Positions 1 through 6,531 of a DNA stretch of 11,167 nt are shown here, one piece after another (the stretch's first letter is position 1; every line of letters starts with the position of its first letter). The stretch is from Flavisolibacter sp. (GTDB lineage Bacteria; Bacteroidota; Bacteroidia; Chitinophagales; Chitinophagaceae): assembly GCA_025936195.1 (NCBI GenBank), contig JAICTW010000028.1, positions 1 to 11,167 on the forward strand, written 5' to 3'. The position numbers were made by a program, and so were the translations under genes. The notes beneath the pieces were generated by a model, which made no database searches, had not been told where the DNA came from, and was given only the letters and a program-made list of their open reading frames with translations.

Positions 1-459
1 CAGTAAAACAGAATCTTCATTCCCTGCATCTGTATTTAATTTCAGATCGAAAACAATGTCCGGACAAGTATATTGATAATCCCCTTTGCCAATAAATCTT
101 CCTGACAAATTTGATCCTGCTTTTGCTACACGATGCGATGCGACGAAATCCATTTGACAATCCACCTGCACCTTATCAGTGGAAGCAAAATAAGGCATGG
201 GTATATTTAAAAGTGTAAGCTCTCTTTTAATTGCGTTATAATTGCCATTCAGCTTTATGCTTCTAAATGTATTTTTGAAATAGCAATTCATGATAGCCTG
301 CACTGCAGATTGATTTTGCTTGACGATCAGCTCAATCATGTAGTTGTTGGTAGAACCCAGGCCAGCCACATTCGCCGTTCCATACCAATAACCAGCCACA
401 TTTTGTGCCGATACATTTAGTGCGGCGATAACGGCAATGAGCAGCAAAAATTTTTTCAT
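1..459 (-). CDS. Secreted protein of unknown function, 3' end cut by window edge
   Basis: An open frame starts with ATG at 459 and runs without a stop to base 1, giving 153 residues of a longer protein. It opens with a typical Bacteroidota signal peptide: a KK pair, a hydrophobic core (FLLLIAVIAALNV) and a likely cleavage site after SAQ, near residue 19. The mature part begins NVAGYWYGTANV and looks beta-rich, with alternating polar and hydrophobic residues. It has cysteines near residues 59, 100 and 132. I do not recognise the family; the 'G-Y-W-Y-G' opening recalls small periplasmic or surface beta proteins, but that is only an impression. It lies 23 bases downstream of smpB on the same strand with no visible terminator between them, so it is probably the third gene of the accD-smpB transcript. 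The reading frame is certain; the function is unknown. Confidence 0.8.
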   Translation of the reverse strand, partial: MKKFLLLIAVIAALNVSAQNVAGYWYGTANVAGLGSTNNYMIELIVKQNQSAVQAIMNCYFKNTFRSIKLNGNYNAIKRELTLLNIPMPYFASTDKVQVDCQMDFVASHRVAKAGSNLSGRFIGKGDYQYTCPDIVFDLKLNTDAGNEDSVLL

Positions 460-482
460 GCAGAAGGTGGCTTGTGTTTAAG

Positions 483-917
483 TTATTTGATGTAACGTTT
501 CATTTCTCTTTCCGTATCTCTTTGCCTGATCGTATCTCTTTTGTCGTGCAACTTTTTTCCTTTTCCCAATCCAATTTCCAGCTTTGCTAAATTCTTTTCA
601 TTAAAAAACAAACGCAGGGGAACGATCGTATATCCTTTCTCTTTGATCTTCGCTTCCATCTTTTTTAATTCGCGTTTGTTCAATAGCAATTTTCGTTCCC
701 GAATTGGGTCGTGATTGTTTACAGTACCATGCGAGTATTCGGAAATATGAAAGGACCTGATCCAAAGTTCTCCTTTGTGGAAAATACAATAGCTGTCATT
801 GAAATTGGCCTTGCCTTCACGTAAGGATTTCACTTCTGTTCCGGTCAGCATAATGCCGGCGACGTATTTGTCGTCAATAAAATATTCGAAATACGCCTGC
901 CTGTTTTTGATTTCCAT
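483..917 (-). CDS. smpB: SsrA-binding protein SmpB (trans-translation)
   Basis: SmpB binds tmRNA and brings it to stalled ribosomes, so that the unfinished peptide is tagged for degradation and the ribosome is freed. The 144-residue product carries the family signature along its length: NRQAYFEYFI near the N-terminus, GIMLTGTEVKSLREGKANFNDSY at residues 21-43, HISEY and NHDPIRERKLLL in the middle, KEKGYTIVPLRLFF, and the basic C-terminal tail GKKLHDKRDT...REMKR. That tail is the part that enters the mRNA channel in known structures. It is full length, slightly short at the N-terminus compared with E. coli. The ATG at 917 shares one base with the accD stop (TAATG), so translation is probably coupled to accD. 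The tmRNA gene itself is not in this window. Confidence 0.97.
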   Translation of the reverse strand: MEIKNRQAYFEYFIDDKYVAGIMLTGTEVKSLREGKANFNDSYCIFHKGELWIRSFHISEYSHGTVNNHDPIRERKLLLNKRELKKMEAKIKEKGYTIVPLRLFFNEKNLAKLEIGLGKGKKLHDKRDTIRQRDTEREMKRYIK

Positions 918-1828
918 TAATGCTCGAATAAAGTAAGAACCGTAGCGATCCTTTGCCTTAGATCTTTCCGGTTTACAATAAAATCCAGGAATCCGTGTTC
1001 CAGAATAAATTCACTTCTTTGAAATCCTGGTGGCAGATCTCTCTTAATCGTTTCCTTAATGACTCTCGGTCCTGCAAAACCAATGAGTGCTCCGGGTTCT
1101 GCAATGTTCAAATCGCCCAACATGCCAAATGATGCAGAGATGCCGCCGAAGGTAGGATCGGTCAATAAAGAGATGAAAGGAAGTTTGGCATCGGAAAGTT
1201 GTGAAAGCTTACCGCTTGTTTTCGCCAATTGCATTAAAGAAAATGCGCTTTCCATCATTCGTGCACCGCCACTTTTGGAGATCACCATAAAAGGCAGGCG
1301 GTGTTCCAGGCAATAATCCACTGCTCGACTGAATTTTTCTCCCATCACACTTCCCAATGATCCGCCGATGAAATCAAAATCCATACAGGCGATTACAATG
1401 CCCTGTCCTTCAATTTTTCCGGAAGCTACGCGAATGGAATCTTGTAAACTGGTTTTGCTCCAGGTCTCTTCCAAACGTTGCTGATACGGCTTCAGATCAG
1501 TAAAGCCCAAAAAATCCTTGGAACGGATGTTATCAAAAAGTTCCGTGTATTCGTTGTTGTCGAATAAAATCTCATAATACTCATTGCTGCCAATGCGATG
1601 ATGGTAACCGCATTTCGGGCAAACAAATAAGGCCTCGCGCAAATCGCTTACCGTGCAGATGTAATTACATTCCGGACATTTGGTCCACAAGCCTTCCGGT
1701 GTTTCTTTTTTTTCCGATGAAGGAGTAGTAATTCCTTTTTTCAAACGTTTAAACCAACTGGTTTTTGCTTCTTCGGTTTTGCCTTCCTCGCCGGCAAGGT
1801 TGGCTTCAAAATCTTCAAATGGATTCAT
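917..1828 (-). CDS. accD: Acetyl-CoA carboxylase carboxyltransferase beta subunit
   Basis: AccD pairs with AccA to transfer the carboxyl group from carboxybiotin to acetyl-CoA, making malonyl-CoA for fatty-acid synthesis. The 303-residue product is close to the usual length (E. coli 304). A Cys4 zinc ribbon is visible at C51, C54, C70 and C73 (CPEC...CPKC). The crotonase-fold core follows, with SGGARMMES near residues 186-194, LLTDPTFGGISASFGMLGD near 221-239, and IAEPGALIGFAGPRVI near 242-257. The C-terminal LPPGFQRSEFILEHGFLD is also typical. I chose ATG at 1828. The frame stays open to 1930, but the extra 34 residues are cysteine- and leucine-rich, unlike AccD, and would span the promoter-like TATATTTG at 1850-1857. 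The gene leads the accD-smpB operon and is divergent from the thioredoxin gene. Confidence 0.97.
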   Translation of the reverse strand: MNPFEDFEANLAGEEGKTEEAKTSWFKRLKKGITTPSSEKKETPEGLWTKCPECNYICTVSDLREALFVCPKCGYHHRIGSNEYYEILFDNNEYTELFDNIRSKDFLGFTDLKPYQQRLEETWSKTSLQDSIRVASGKIEGQGIVIACMDFDFIGGSLGSVMGEKFSRAVDYCLEHRLPFMVISKSGGARMMESAFSLMQLAKTSGKLSQLSDAKLPFISLLTDPTFGGISASFGMLGDLNIAEPGALIGFAGPRVIKETIKRDLPPGFQRSEFILEHGFLDFIVNRKDLRQRIATVLTLFEH

Positions 1829-1849
1829 CAGCAAAATGATTGATGGACA

Positions 1850-1857
1850 CAAATATA
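1850..1857 (-). promoter_or_regulatory. -7 promoter element for accD operon
   Basis: On the minus strand this reads TATATTTG, a perfect match to the Bacteroidota -7 consensus TAnnTTTG. It ends 21 bases before the accD ATG, which predicts a leader of about 15 bases. I see no TTTG at the usual -33 spacing. It supports the accD start at 1828 rather than 1930. Confidence 0.55.
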
Positions 1858-1979
1858 GGGTATTGTCATTTTGGGAAGACAGTGGTTGGGACAGCAGAGG
1901 GCAAAGCAGGTTATGAGCACATGTCCGCAAACTAAAATGGATTTAAGATTGCTTTTAGGGAACAGCAATACACGTTCAT

Positions 1980-1987
1980 TAAATTTG
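1980..1987 (+). promoter_or_regulatory. -7 promoter element for the thioredoxin-like gene
   Basis: TAAATTTG matches TAnnTTTG perfectly and ends 16 bases before the ATG at 2004, predicting a leader of roughly 10 bases. No clear -33 TTTG is present at the expected distance. Confidence 0.5.
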
Positions 1988-2003
1988 GTGTACAAACAAG
2001 ATC

Positions 2004-2522
2004 ATGAAAAAATATTTTCTCTTTATCCTGATCTCTTTCGTTGCGCTCATCAGTGTAGCGCAACAAACACCTTCTGCCGATGCGGTTTTAAAAGAAGTCC
2101 GTGCAAAGGCAGCGAAAGAAAGTAAAAAAGTGATGGTCATCTTTCATGCATCCTGGTGCGGATGGTGCAAGAAAATGGATGCTTCCCTGAATGATCCTTC
2201 AGTAAAAGATTTCTTTGATAAAAATTATGTGATCACGCATTTAACCATTGATGAATCTGCGGATAAAAAAAATCTGGAAAATCCCGGCGCTGAAGAATTG
2301 AACAAAAAATGGGGTGGTGAAAACCAGGGCATTCCTTTTTGGGTGGTAATGGACACGGACGAAAACATTTTGGCTGATTCGCAAATAGAACCGGGTAAAA
2401 ATGTGGGTTGTCCTGCAACTGAAGAGGAAGTAGCCCATTTCATAAAAGTGTTGAAGAAAACTTCATCAATTAATGAGGAACAAATTGCAGCGGTAGAGAA
2501 GAGGTTTAAGAGGAATGAGTGA
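2004..2522 (+). CDS. Exported thioredoxin-family protein (CGWC active site)
   Basis: The 172-residue product starts with a signal peptide (MKKYFLFILISFVALISVAQ, likely cut near residue 20), so it should act in the periplasm. It then has one thioredoxin fold: the redox motif WCGWC with C52 and C55, preceded by the strand VMVIFHAS, and the conserved cis-proline at P111 (GIPFW). The insert between the two halves (DESADKKNLENPGAEELNKKWGG) is what I would expect of the thioredoxin_7/DUF255-like secreted proteins common in Bacteroidota, not of classical TrxA. It probably reduces or exchanges disulfides on exported proteins, but the partner is unknown. A third cysteine, C136, lies in the C-terminal part. 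The gene stands alone, divergent from accD, with its own -7 element. Confidence 0.88.
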   Translation: MKKYFLFILISFVALISVAQQTPSADAVLKEVRAKAAKESKKVMVIFHASWCGWCKKMDASLNDPSVKDFFDKNYVITHLTIDESADKKNLENPGAEELNKKWGGENQGIPFWVVMDTDENILADSQIEPGKNVGCPATEEEVAHFIKVLKKTSSINEEQIAAVEKRFKRNE

Positions 2523-2622
2523 GAGAGAACAACTGTCGTGAACAAAACTTTTAGAATGCAATACATATAAATCTTGAAACTTTCATCTTCTCGTTACTTA
2601 TAACTATCAATAACTAATGTTC

Positions 2623-2657
2623 AACTTACCAAACAGTAAGTTACTAAATGGTAAGTT
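2623..2657. promoter_or_regulatory. Two overlapping 7-6-7 palindromes, operator-like
   Basis: Palindrome 1 (2623-2642) has arms AACTTAC and GTAAGTT around CAAACA, a perfect 7-bp match. Palindrome 2 (2638-2657) has arms AAGTTAC and GTAAGTT around TAAATG, with 6 of 7 bases matching. Both have the same arm and spacer lengths, share bases 2638-2642, and have centres 15 bp apart. The outer arms also form an 11-bp inverted repeat (2621-2631 with 2649-2659). The layout resembles operators of TetR-family repressors, which often bind tandem or overlapping dyads. No TetR gene is in the window. It sits between the 3' ends of two convergent transcripts, so its target promoter is not obvious. It is not a good terminator because no T-run follows on either strand. 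Confidence 0.5.
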
Positions 2658-2683
2658 GAGTGTTTTGACTTGGCTAATGTGCA

Positions 2684-2767
2684 ATGAAAGTGATATCTGC
2701 CAATGATACAGAAATGCAGCAAAGAGGAAGAGTAGTAATGAGTGATGATCCGGTAACTATTCTTTAA
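2684..2767 (+). CDS. Possible 27-residue small ORF
   Basis: An ATG at 2684 opens a 27-codon frame beginning MKVISANDTEMQQ and ending at TAA 2765-2767. It lies 27 bases downstream of the double palindrome, and its last four bases overlap the 3' end of the convergent membrane-protein gene. I find no -7 element or ribosome-binding site in front of it, and I recognise no family. It is listed only because it is the one open frame that could be controlled by the palindromes. It may well be chance. Confidence 0.12.
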   Translation: MKVISANDTEMQQRGRVVMSDDPVTIL

Positions 2768-3159
2768 GCTAAGTATGTCAAAATAAATACCGAACTAAGG
2801 TATGTCCAAAACACTGAAAACAGAATGTGAACAGTAGTTTCAAATGACTTGCCTTTCCAGACTTTTGAAGAGTATCCAAAAAACTGTACCCAAAGTCTTG
2901 CCGCCCAAAATATTCCAAGACCTAATGAAACCCGTTTGCCTAAAGCAGTATTCAAAAGTTCATTTGCAGATGTGAGACAAAGAATACCGATGAGAAAAAT
3001 GATCAGGGCAATAAATAGCGAATGAATATACATCAACTGCCGGTTAATAAGATTCAACCCGCTTAACTCCTGCTTCCAGTTAAAATATTTTGGAAATGAA
3101 AAGTGAAGTAGAGCAAGTATAACCAGTAATACACCAATAATTCTAAGATGAGCGTCCAT
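2764..3159 (-). CDS. Small four-helix membrane protein, unknown function
   Basis: The 131-residue product has four predicted membrane segments, near residues 5-22, 43-65, 76-95 and 109-129. Between the first two is a polar stretch FPKYFNWKQELSGLNLINRQLMYIH. The pattern N-L-I-N-R-Q-L-M-Y-I-H-S-L-F-I-A-L seems family-like, but I cannot name a characterised family. No signal peptide separate from helix 1 is seen. It is the last gene of the four-gene minus-strand cluster, 18 bases after the methyltransferase gene, so its role is probably tied to that cluster. Reading frame and membrane nature are secure; function is unknown. Confidence 0.8.
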   Translation of the reverse strand: MDAHLRIIGVLLVILALLHFSFPKYFNWKQELSGLNLINRQLMYIHSLFIALIIFLIGILCLTSANELLNTALGKRVSLGLGIFWAARLWVQFFGYSSKVWKGKSFETTVHILFSVFWTYLSSVFILTYLA

Positions 3160-3177
3160 ATTGTAAAACCAATAATG

Positions 3178-3930
3178 TTAGGGTTTGCATTTGAAAACAG
3201 ACATAAACGGTGTGAACTTAACTTCATGAAAAGAAGAGAAACCGGCATGCTCAAAAGCATTTTTCCATGTAGAGCGGGAAAAAAAATGAGTAAAACCTAC
3301 AGAGAAAGCAAGAAAGTTTGGGAAATCACGCAAGTGTTCCACCATTATCACGTTTCCATTTGGTTTGCATAACCGATAACATTCTTTCAAAAACCGGATT
3401 TTTTCCTGGTGTGATCTTATTTCATGCACTGCTGATAAAAGAAAGACAACATCTACAGATTGATCCTTTAACGGGATTAAGTTGGATGCTATTGGTTGCG
3501 TATCAGGATAAACAAAACTCACTTTCCGTGCTCTTATGATAGCTGGCTCGGTATGATGTTTCGGATCGTAAAAATCAAACACTTTTAATTGGGAAAGCGG
3601 AAATCTGTTTTTAATAATAAAACTTGTTTCATCAAAACCAGCATTAATGTTGACGATAAATTCTGGCTTTTCTTCATCACTAATAATCTGTTTCAGCCAG
3701 TCAAATTTGTAATAGCCGGAAAAATCATACACATAAGCAGAGATGATCAAAGGCATAATAAGACCATATAAAAAGGCTGCAAGAAAGATCCAGAAAACAA
3801 TATCAGGCCAATTGACAAATATGCGACTGAATAGCAGCACCAGCAAAAAGCCGACCCCAAAAAAATAATAATGACGGTTAAAGCTTAAAATATTTATGAC
3901 GCCTTGAAAGCTTCTTCTTTTTTCTTCCAT
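3178..3930 (-). CDS. Membrane-anchored class I SAM methyltransferase-like protein
   Basis: The protein appears to be two N-terminal membrane helices (about residues 20-38 and 43-66) followed by a cytoplasmic methyltransferase-like domain. In the domain, the glycine-rich SAM loop is replaced by FIVNINAGFDETS (91-103). An acidic strand end VFDFYD follows at 117-122. The strand-4 motif IPLKDQSVDVVFLLSAVHEIR (152-172) and RLCKPNGNVIMVEHLRD (186-202) are typical of class I SAM methyltransferases. The substrate is unknown; the membrane anchor suggests a lipid or quinone-like molecule, which is inference. I start at ATG 3930 (250 residues). An in-frame TTG at 3954 would add eight residues and extend the overlap with the upstream gene from 37 to 61 bases. 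The gene overlaps the DUF2071 gene, so they are probably translated together. Confidence 0.82.
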   Translation of the reverse strand: MEEKRRSFQGVINILSFNRHYYFFGVGFLLVLLFSRIFVNWPDIVFWIFLAAFLYGLIMPLIISAYVYDFSGYYKFDWLKQIISDEEKPEFIVNINAGFDETSFIIKNRFPLSQLKVFDFYDPKHHTEPAIIRARKVSFVYPDTQPIASNLIPLKDQSVDVVFLLSAVHEIRSHQEKIRFLKECYRLCKPNGNVIMVEHLRDFPNFLAFSVGFTHFFSRSTWKNAFEHAGFSSFHEVKFTPFMSVFKCKP

Positions 3931-4661
3931 GATTCTATTTTGCCTTTTTTCCAATAATAGGGAATGTTCTGTGTGATGAAAGCATTTGCCAGGATTACAT
4001 TGGTTGCTCCCAAATTATTTATGAATGAAAAATAATAATCAATAACATTGACAGGAGTGGGTTTCCAGTTTTGCCGGACACCTTCAATAATTAAAACGGT
4101 TTCATCGGCTGCATTGTAAGTAAAAGTAAATGGCAAGGGCCCTGCATATCTTCTTGCTTCTTTCCAGTTGGTAAATGGAGAACCGGAAGGCAAAGAAGTA
4201 TTTTCATTTTGTAAAATATCGATACCTACATTAAAACCTGATTTGTTCGAACCTAAATAAAACTTTCCATTTTGTTTCTTTTGACTTATGTCTGTAGTTG
4301 AGTAGTTATAGTGCGTGAAAATATTTCCAAAGAACTCCATTTTCTTTTTATTTGTTTCCGATTTAAGTATATACAATCCTCTTAAATTTTTGCCGGCAGA
4401 AGTAGTGAAACGTACAAACACACGATAGCCAATTAAAAAAAAGTCGTTGCCCAATATTTTTGGAAAGCCCTTTGGCCGTAATGATCTTGTCTGTACCAAT
4501 GCAACAGCAATGAACGCCCATTTGTCTTTAAACGTATCTAACTCCAAACATTCAGGAATCAAAGATTGAATTTCTTCTTTGGGAATCGCAAAAGTGAATA
4601 CAAGCGACGTTTCAAAGAAAGCTTCAACACCAAACGGGTGATTTTTAAGGAATGATAGCAT
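3894..4661 (-). CDS. DUF2071 (YqjF-like) protein
   Basis: This 255-residue protein matches what I know of DUF2071/YqjF (COG3361). It opens with the strand VFTFAIPKEEIQSLIPECLELDTF at residues 21-44, then WAFIAVALVQTRSLRPKGFP near 48-67, YRVFVRF near 79-85, and GLYILKSET near 95-103. The family has an acetoacetate-decarboxylase-like fold but no settled function. There is no signal peptide or membrane helix, so it is probably cytoplasmic or peripheral. It begins one base after the DoxX-like stop, and its 3' end overlaps the methyltransferase gene by 37 bases. That tight packing suggests the three products are needed together. It could be a small-molecule-binding or decarboxylase-like enzyme, but the sequence does not settle it. 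Confidence 0.82.
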   Translation of the reverse strand: MLSFLKNHPFGVEAFFETSLVFTFAIPKEEIQSLIPECLELDTFKDKWAFIAVALVQTRSLRPKGFPKILGNDFFLIGYRVFVRFTTSAGKNLRGLYILKSETNKKKMEFFGNIFTHYNYSTTDISQKKQNGKFYLGSNKSGFNVGIDILQNENTSLPSGSPFTNWKEARRYAGPLPFTFTYNAADETVLIIEGVRQNWKPTPVNVIDYYFSFINNLGATNVILANAFITQNIPYYWKKGKIESWKKKEEAFKAS

Positions 4662-4662
4662 A

Positions 4663-5052
4663 TTAAATCTGTAAGGCTAATTTTTGTTTAAGATGAAACT
4701 CGTTGTAATATATCATCAGAATGAATAAAAAAGCAAATAAGGCATTAAACCTTCCCCATAAAAGCAGGTCCGGAACGAGAAAGAATTCCAGGCTGTTCAT
4801 TGTGGCAATGACTATAATTTGTGTAATAGCGTTAAGTCTTGTCATAACACCACTTAATATCCAGACAGCCATTAAAGTTTCTGAAACTCCGATAAGAAGT
4901 GTAAATAATCTTGCATGATCGTAGCCTAAAATTCTGGCGACAATATCCTGATGTCTTGGCACAAAATTCAGCACTTTACAAAAAACCCCGTTCGTAAACC
5001 AAACTGTTGCAATAAAGTAAGTTAGAATTTGATGTTTTCTTCTCCCTGTCAT
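4663..5052 (-). CDS. DoxX-like (DoxX_3 type) integral membrane protein
   Basis: The 129-residue product has four hydrophobic segments, near residues 9-27, 47-69, 73-92 and 98-117. Family-like features are the W-F-T-N-G-V-F-C-K stretch in helix 1 (18-26), the following polar PRHQDIVARILG (32-43), and a second helix with LIGVSETLMAVWILSG (53-68). This matches the DoxX-like family with a conserved Lys and a RH..IV motif (Pfam DoxX_3, from memory). These proteins are often found beside oxidoreductases or methyltransferases, but their own activity is unclear. It is the first gene of the four-gene cluster. I could not find a convincing -7 element in front of its ATG at 5052. Confidence 0.8.
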   Translation of the reverse strand: MTGRRKHQILTYFIATVWFTNGVFCKVLNFVPRHQDIVARILGYDHARLFTLLIGVSETLMAVWILSGVMTRLNAITQIIVIATMNSLEFFLVPDLLLWGRFNALFAFLFILMIYYNEFHLKQKLALQI

Positions 5053-5291
5053 GTAGGAATTTTCTGAAAAGAATTACAGTTAAAACTCTAATTTATACTA
5101 TAGGTTGCAAGTTTTCCATCAAACTCTTAAAAAAACTTCGCTAGAAATACTTTCCGGTACTTTACCAAACTCAAAACTCAGCTCAGAATGTTAACACTCT
5201 AAAATTGTGTTCCATCTGCTGAATATCAAGCTCATTTTTCTTCTAATTCAAACTATCCACTTCAAACTAAAACCTCCTTACTTTTGCCCGC
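5053..5291. other. Divergent intergenic region
   Basis: This 239-base AT-rich gap separates the start of the minus-strand membrane cluster from the start of the glutaryl-CoA dehydrogenase gene. The only clear signals are the -7 box next to the dehydrogenase and a direct repeat TTCAAACTA at 5247-5255 and 5261-5269, 14 bases apart. The repeat lies where an activator or the -33 region might be. TTACCAAAC at 5162-5170 repeats nine bases of the palindrome at 2623-2642, but without a second half-site. I see no RNA gene or small coding frame here. Confidence 0.5.
5279..5286 (+). promoter_or_regulatory. -7 promoter element directly before glutaryl-CoA dehydrogenase
   Basis: TACTTTTG is a perfect TAnnTTTG. 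Only five bases (CCCGC) separate it from the ATG at 5292. If transcription starts where the consensus predicts, the mRNA would have almost no 5' leader. No -33 TTTG is seen. Confidence 0.55.
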
Positions 5292-6476
5292 ATGGCAACC
5301 GATCAATTTCAATCTCCCGATTATTACCAGGTAGATGAACTTTTAACCGAAGAACAAAAGCTCATTCGCGAAACGGTTCGCAATTATGTGAAGAAAGAGA
5401 TCTCGCCCATTATTGAAGATTATGCGCAAAGAGCCGAATTCCCCCAACAAATTGTAAAGCAGTTGGGCGATTTGGGTTGCTTCGGTCCAACCATTCCAAC
5501 TGAATACGGCGGTGGCGGTTTGGATTACATCAGCTATGGATTAATGATGCAGGAATTGGAAAGAGGCGATAGTGGTGTTCGTTCCACTGCATCGGTACAA
5601 GGTTCATTGGTGATGTTTCCTATTTATGCTTACGGAAGTGAAGAACAAAAAAGAAAATATTTACCGAAGCTGGCGAGTGGCGAATGGCTCGGATGTTTTG
5701 GATTGACAGAGCCGGATCATGGTTCCAATCCTGCCGGCATGTTGAGCAATTTTAAAGAGGCTGGTGATCATGTGGTGTTGAACGGAAGCAAGATGTGGAT
5801 CAGCAATGCACCGTATGCACAAGTAGCTGTTGTTTGGGCAAAGGATGAAAACGGTGTAGTGAAAGGATTGATTTTAGAAAGAGGAATGGAAGGTTTTACT
5901 ACACCAACCACTCATGGCAAATGGAGCCTTCGTGCCAGCGCCACCGGCGAATTGGTTTTTGATCATGTAAAAGTGCCGAAAGAAAATATTCTTCCTAATG
6001 TAAAAGGATTGAAAGGACCATTGAGTTGCCTTAGCAAAGCCCGTTATGGGATTTCGTGGGGGGCATTAGGTGCGGCCATGGATTGTTATGATACGGCACT
6101 GCGTTACAGCAAAGAAAGAATTCAATTTGATCGTGCCATTGGAGGATTTCAATTGCAGCAAAAAAAATTGGCAGAGATGATTACAGAGATCACCAAAGCA
6201 CAATTGATGGTTTGGCGATTGGGAACATTGATGAATGAAGGCAAAGCAACACCGCAACAGGTGTCAATGGCCAAAAGAAATTCCTGCGAAATAGCAACGA
6301 ACATTGCAAGAGACGCAAGACAAATGTTGGGCGGCATGGGCATTACCGGCGAATACAGCATTATGCGCCACATGATGAATTTGGAAAGTGTGATCACCTA
6401 TGAAGGAACACACGATATTCATTTGCTGATTACCGGAATGGATGTGACGGGATTGAATGCGTTTGGCCCTCAATAA
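5292..6476 (+). CDS. Glutaryl-CoA dehydrogenase (acyl-CoA dehydrogenase family)
   Basis: This FAD enzyme oxidises and decarboxylates glutaryl-CoA to crotonyl-CoA in lysine and tryptophan breakdown. The 394-residue product follows human GCDH closely: LERGDSGVRSTASVQGSLVM (89-108), IYAYGSEEQKRKYLPKLASGE (111-131), GCFGLTEPDHGSNP (134-147), SLRASATGE (212-220), ARYGISWGALGA (250-261) and NLESVITYEGTHDIH (363-377). E371 is the expected catalytic base. The residues linked to glutarate binding and decarboxylation in the human enzyme have counterparts here: E90 (human E87), R97 (R94) and Y370 (Y369). This favours a decarboxylating glutaryl-CoA enzyme over a general short-chain dehydrogenase. It stands alone between a divergent cluster and the aroK leader region, with its own promoter. 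No electron-transfer flavoprotein genes are nearby. Confidence 0.93.
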   Translation: MATDQFQSPDYYQVDELLTEEQKLIRETVRNYVKKEISPIIEDYAQRAEFPQQIVKQLGDLGCFGPTIPTEYGGGGLDYISYGLMMQELERGDSGVRSTASVQGSLVMFPIYAYGSEEQKRKYLPKLASGEWLGCFGLTEPDHGSNPAGMLSNFKEAGDHVVLNGSKMWISNAPYAQVAVVWAKDENGVVKGLILERGMEGFTTPTTHGKWSLRASATGELVFDHVKVPKENILPNVKGLKGPLSCLSKARYGISWGALGAAMDCYDTALRYSKERIQFDRAIGGFQLQQKKLAEMITEITKAQLMVWRLGTLMNEGKATPQQVSMAKRNSCEIATNIARDARQMLGGMGITGEYSIMRHMMNLESVITYEGTHDIHLLITGMDVTGLNAFGPQ

Positions 6477-6478
6477 GG

Positions 6479-6511
6479 GAACTGAGGTGGAAGAAACAGT
6501 TCTTTCTCAGT
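6479..6511 (+). terminator. Weak possible terminator after glutaryl-CoA dehydrogenase
   Basis: Two mutually exclusive short hairpins begin just after the stop codon. GAACTG (6479-6484) pairs with CAGTTC (6497-6502), and ACTGAG (6481-6486) pairs with CTCAGT (6506-6511). Only short, interrupted T-runs follow. It may attenuate read-through but is not a strong terminator. Confidence 0.2.
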
Positions 6512-6531
6512 CATTGTTTACAGCAATAGTT

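Noticed and set aside
1829..1930. N-terminal extension of accD to an ATG at 1930
   Set aside because: The added residues are cysteine- and leucine-rich and unlike AccD. The segment contains a perfect -7 promoter box, and the ATG at 1828 gives the normal family length.
2225..2566. Long minus-strand frames opposite the thioredoxin gene
   Set aside because: They are shadows of a well-supported gene with a signal peptide, CGWC motif and cis-proline. The translations look random and cysteine/phenylalanine-rich.
2621..2659. Bidirectional terminator between the convergent genes
   Set aside because: An 11-bp stem can form, but the loop is 17 bases and no T-run follows on either strand. The internal half-sites fit an operator better.
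3931..3954. Upstream TTG start for the methyltransferase at 3954
   Set aside because: The ATG at 3930 is a better start codon and needs less overlap with the DUF2071 gene. The added eight residues are only basic and polar.
5151..5175. Second copy of the twin-palindrome operator upstream of the membrane cluster (TTACCAAAC at 5162-5170)
   Set aside because: Only nine bases match, and there is no second half-site at the required distance.
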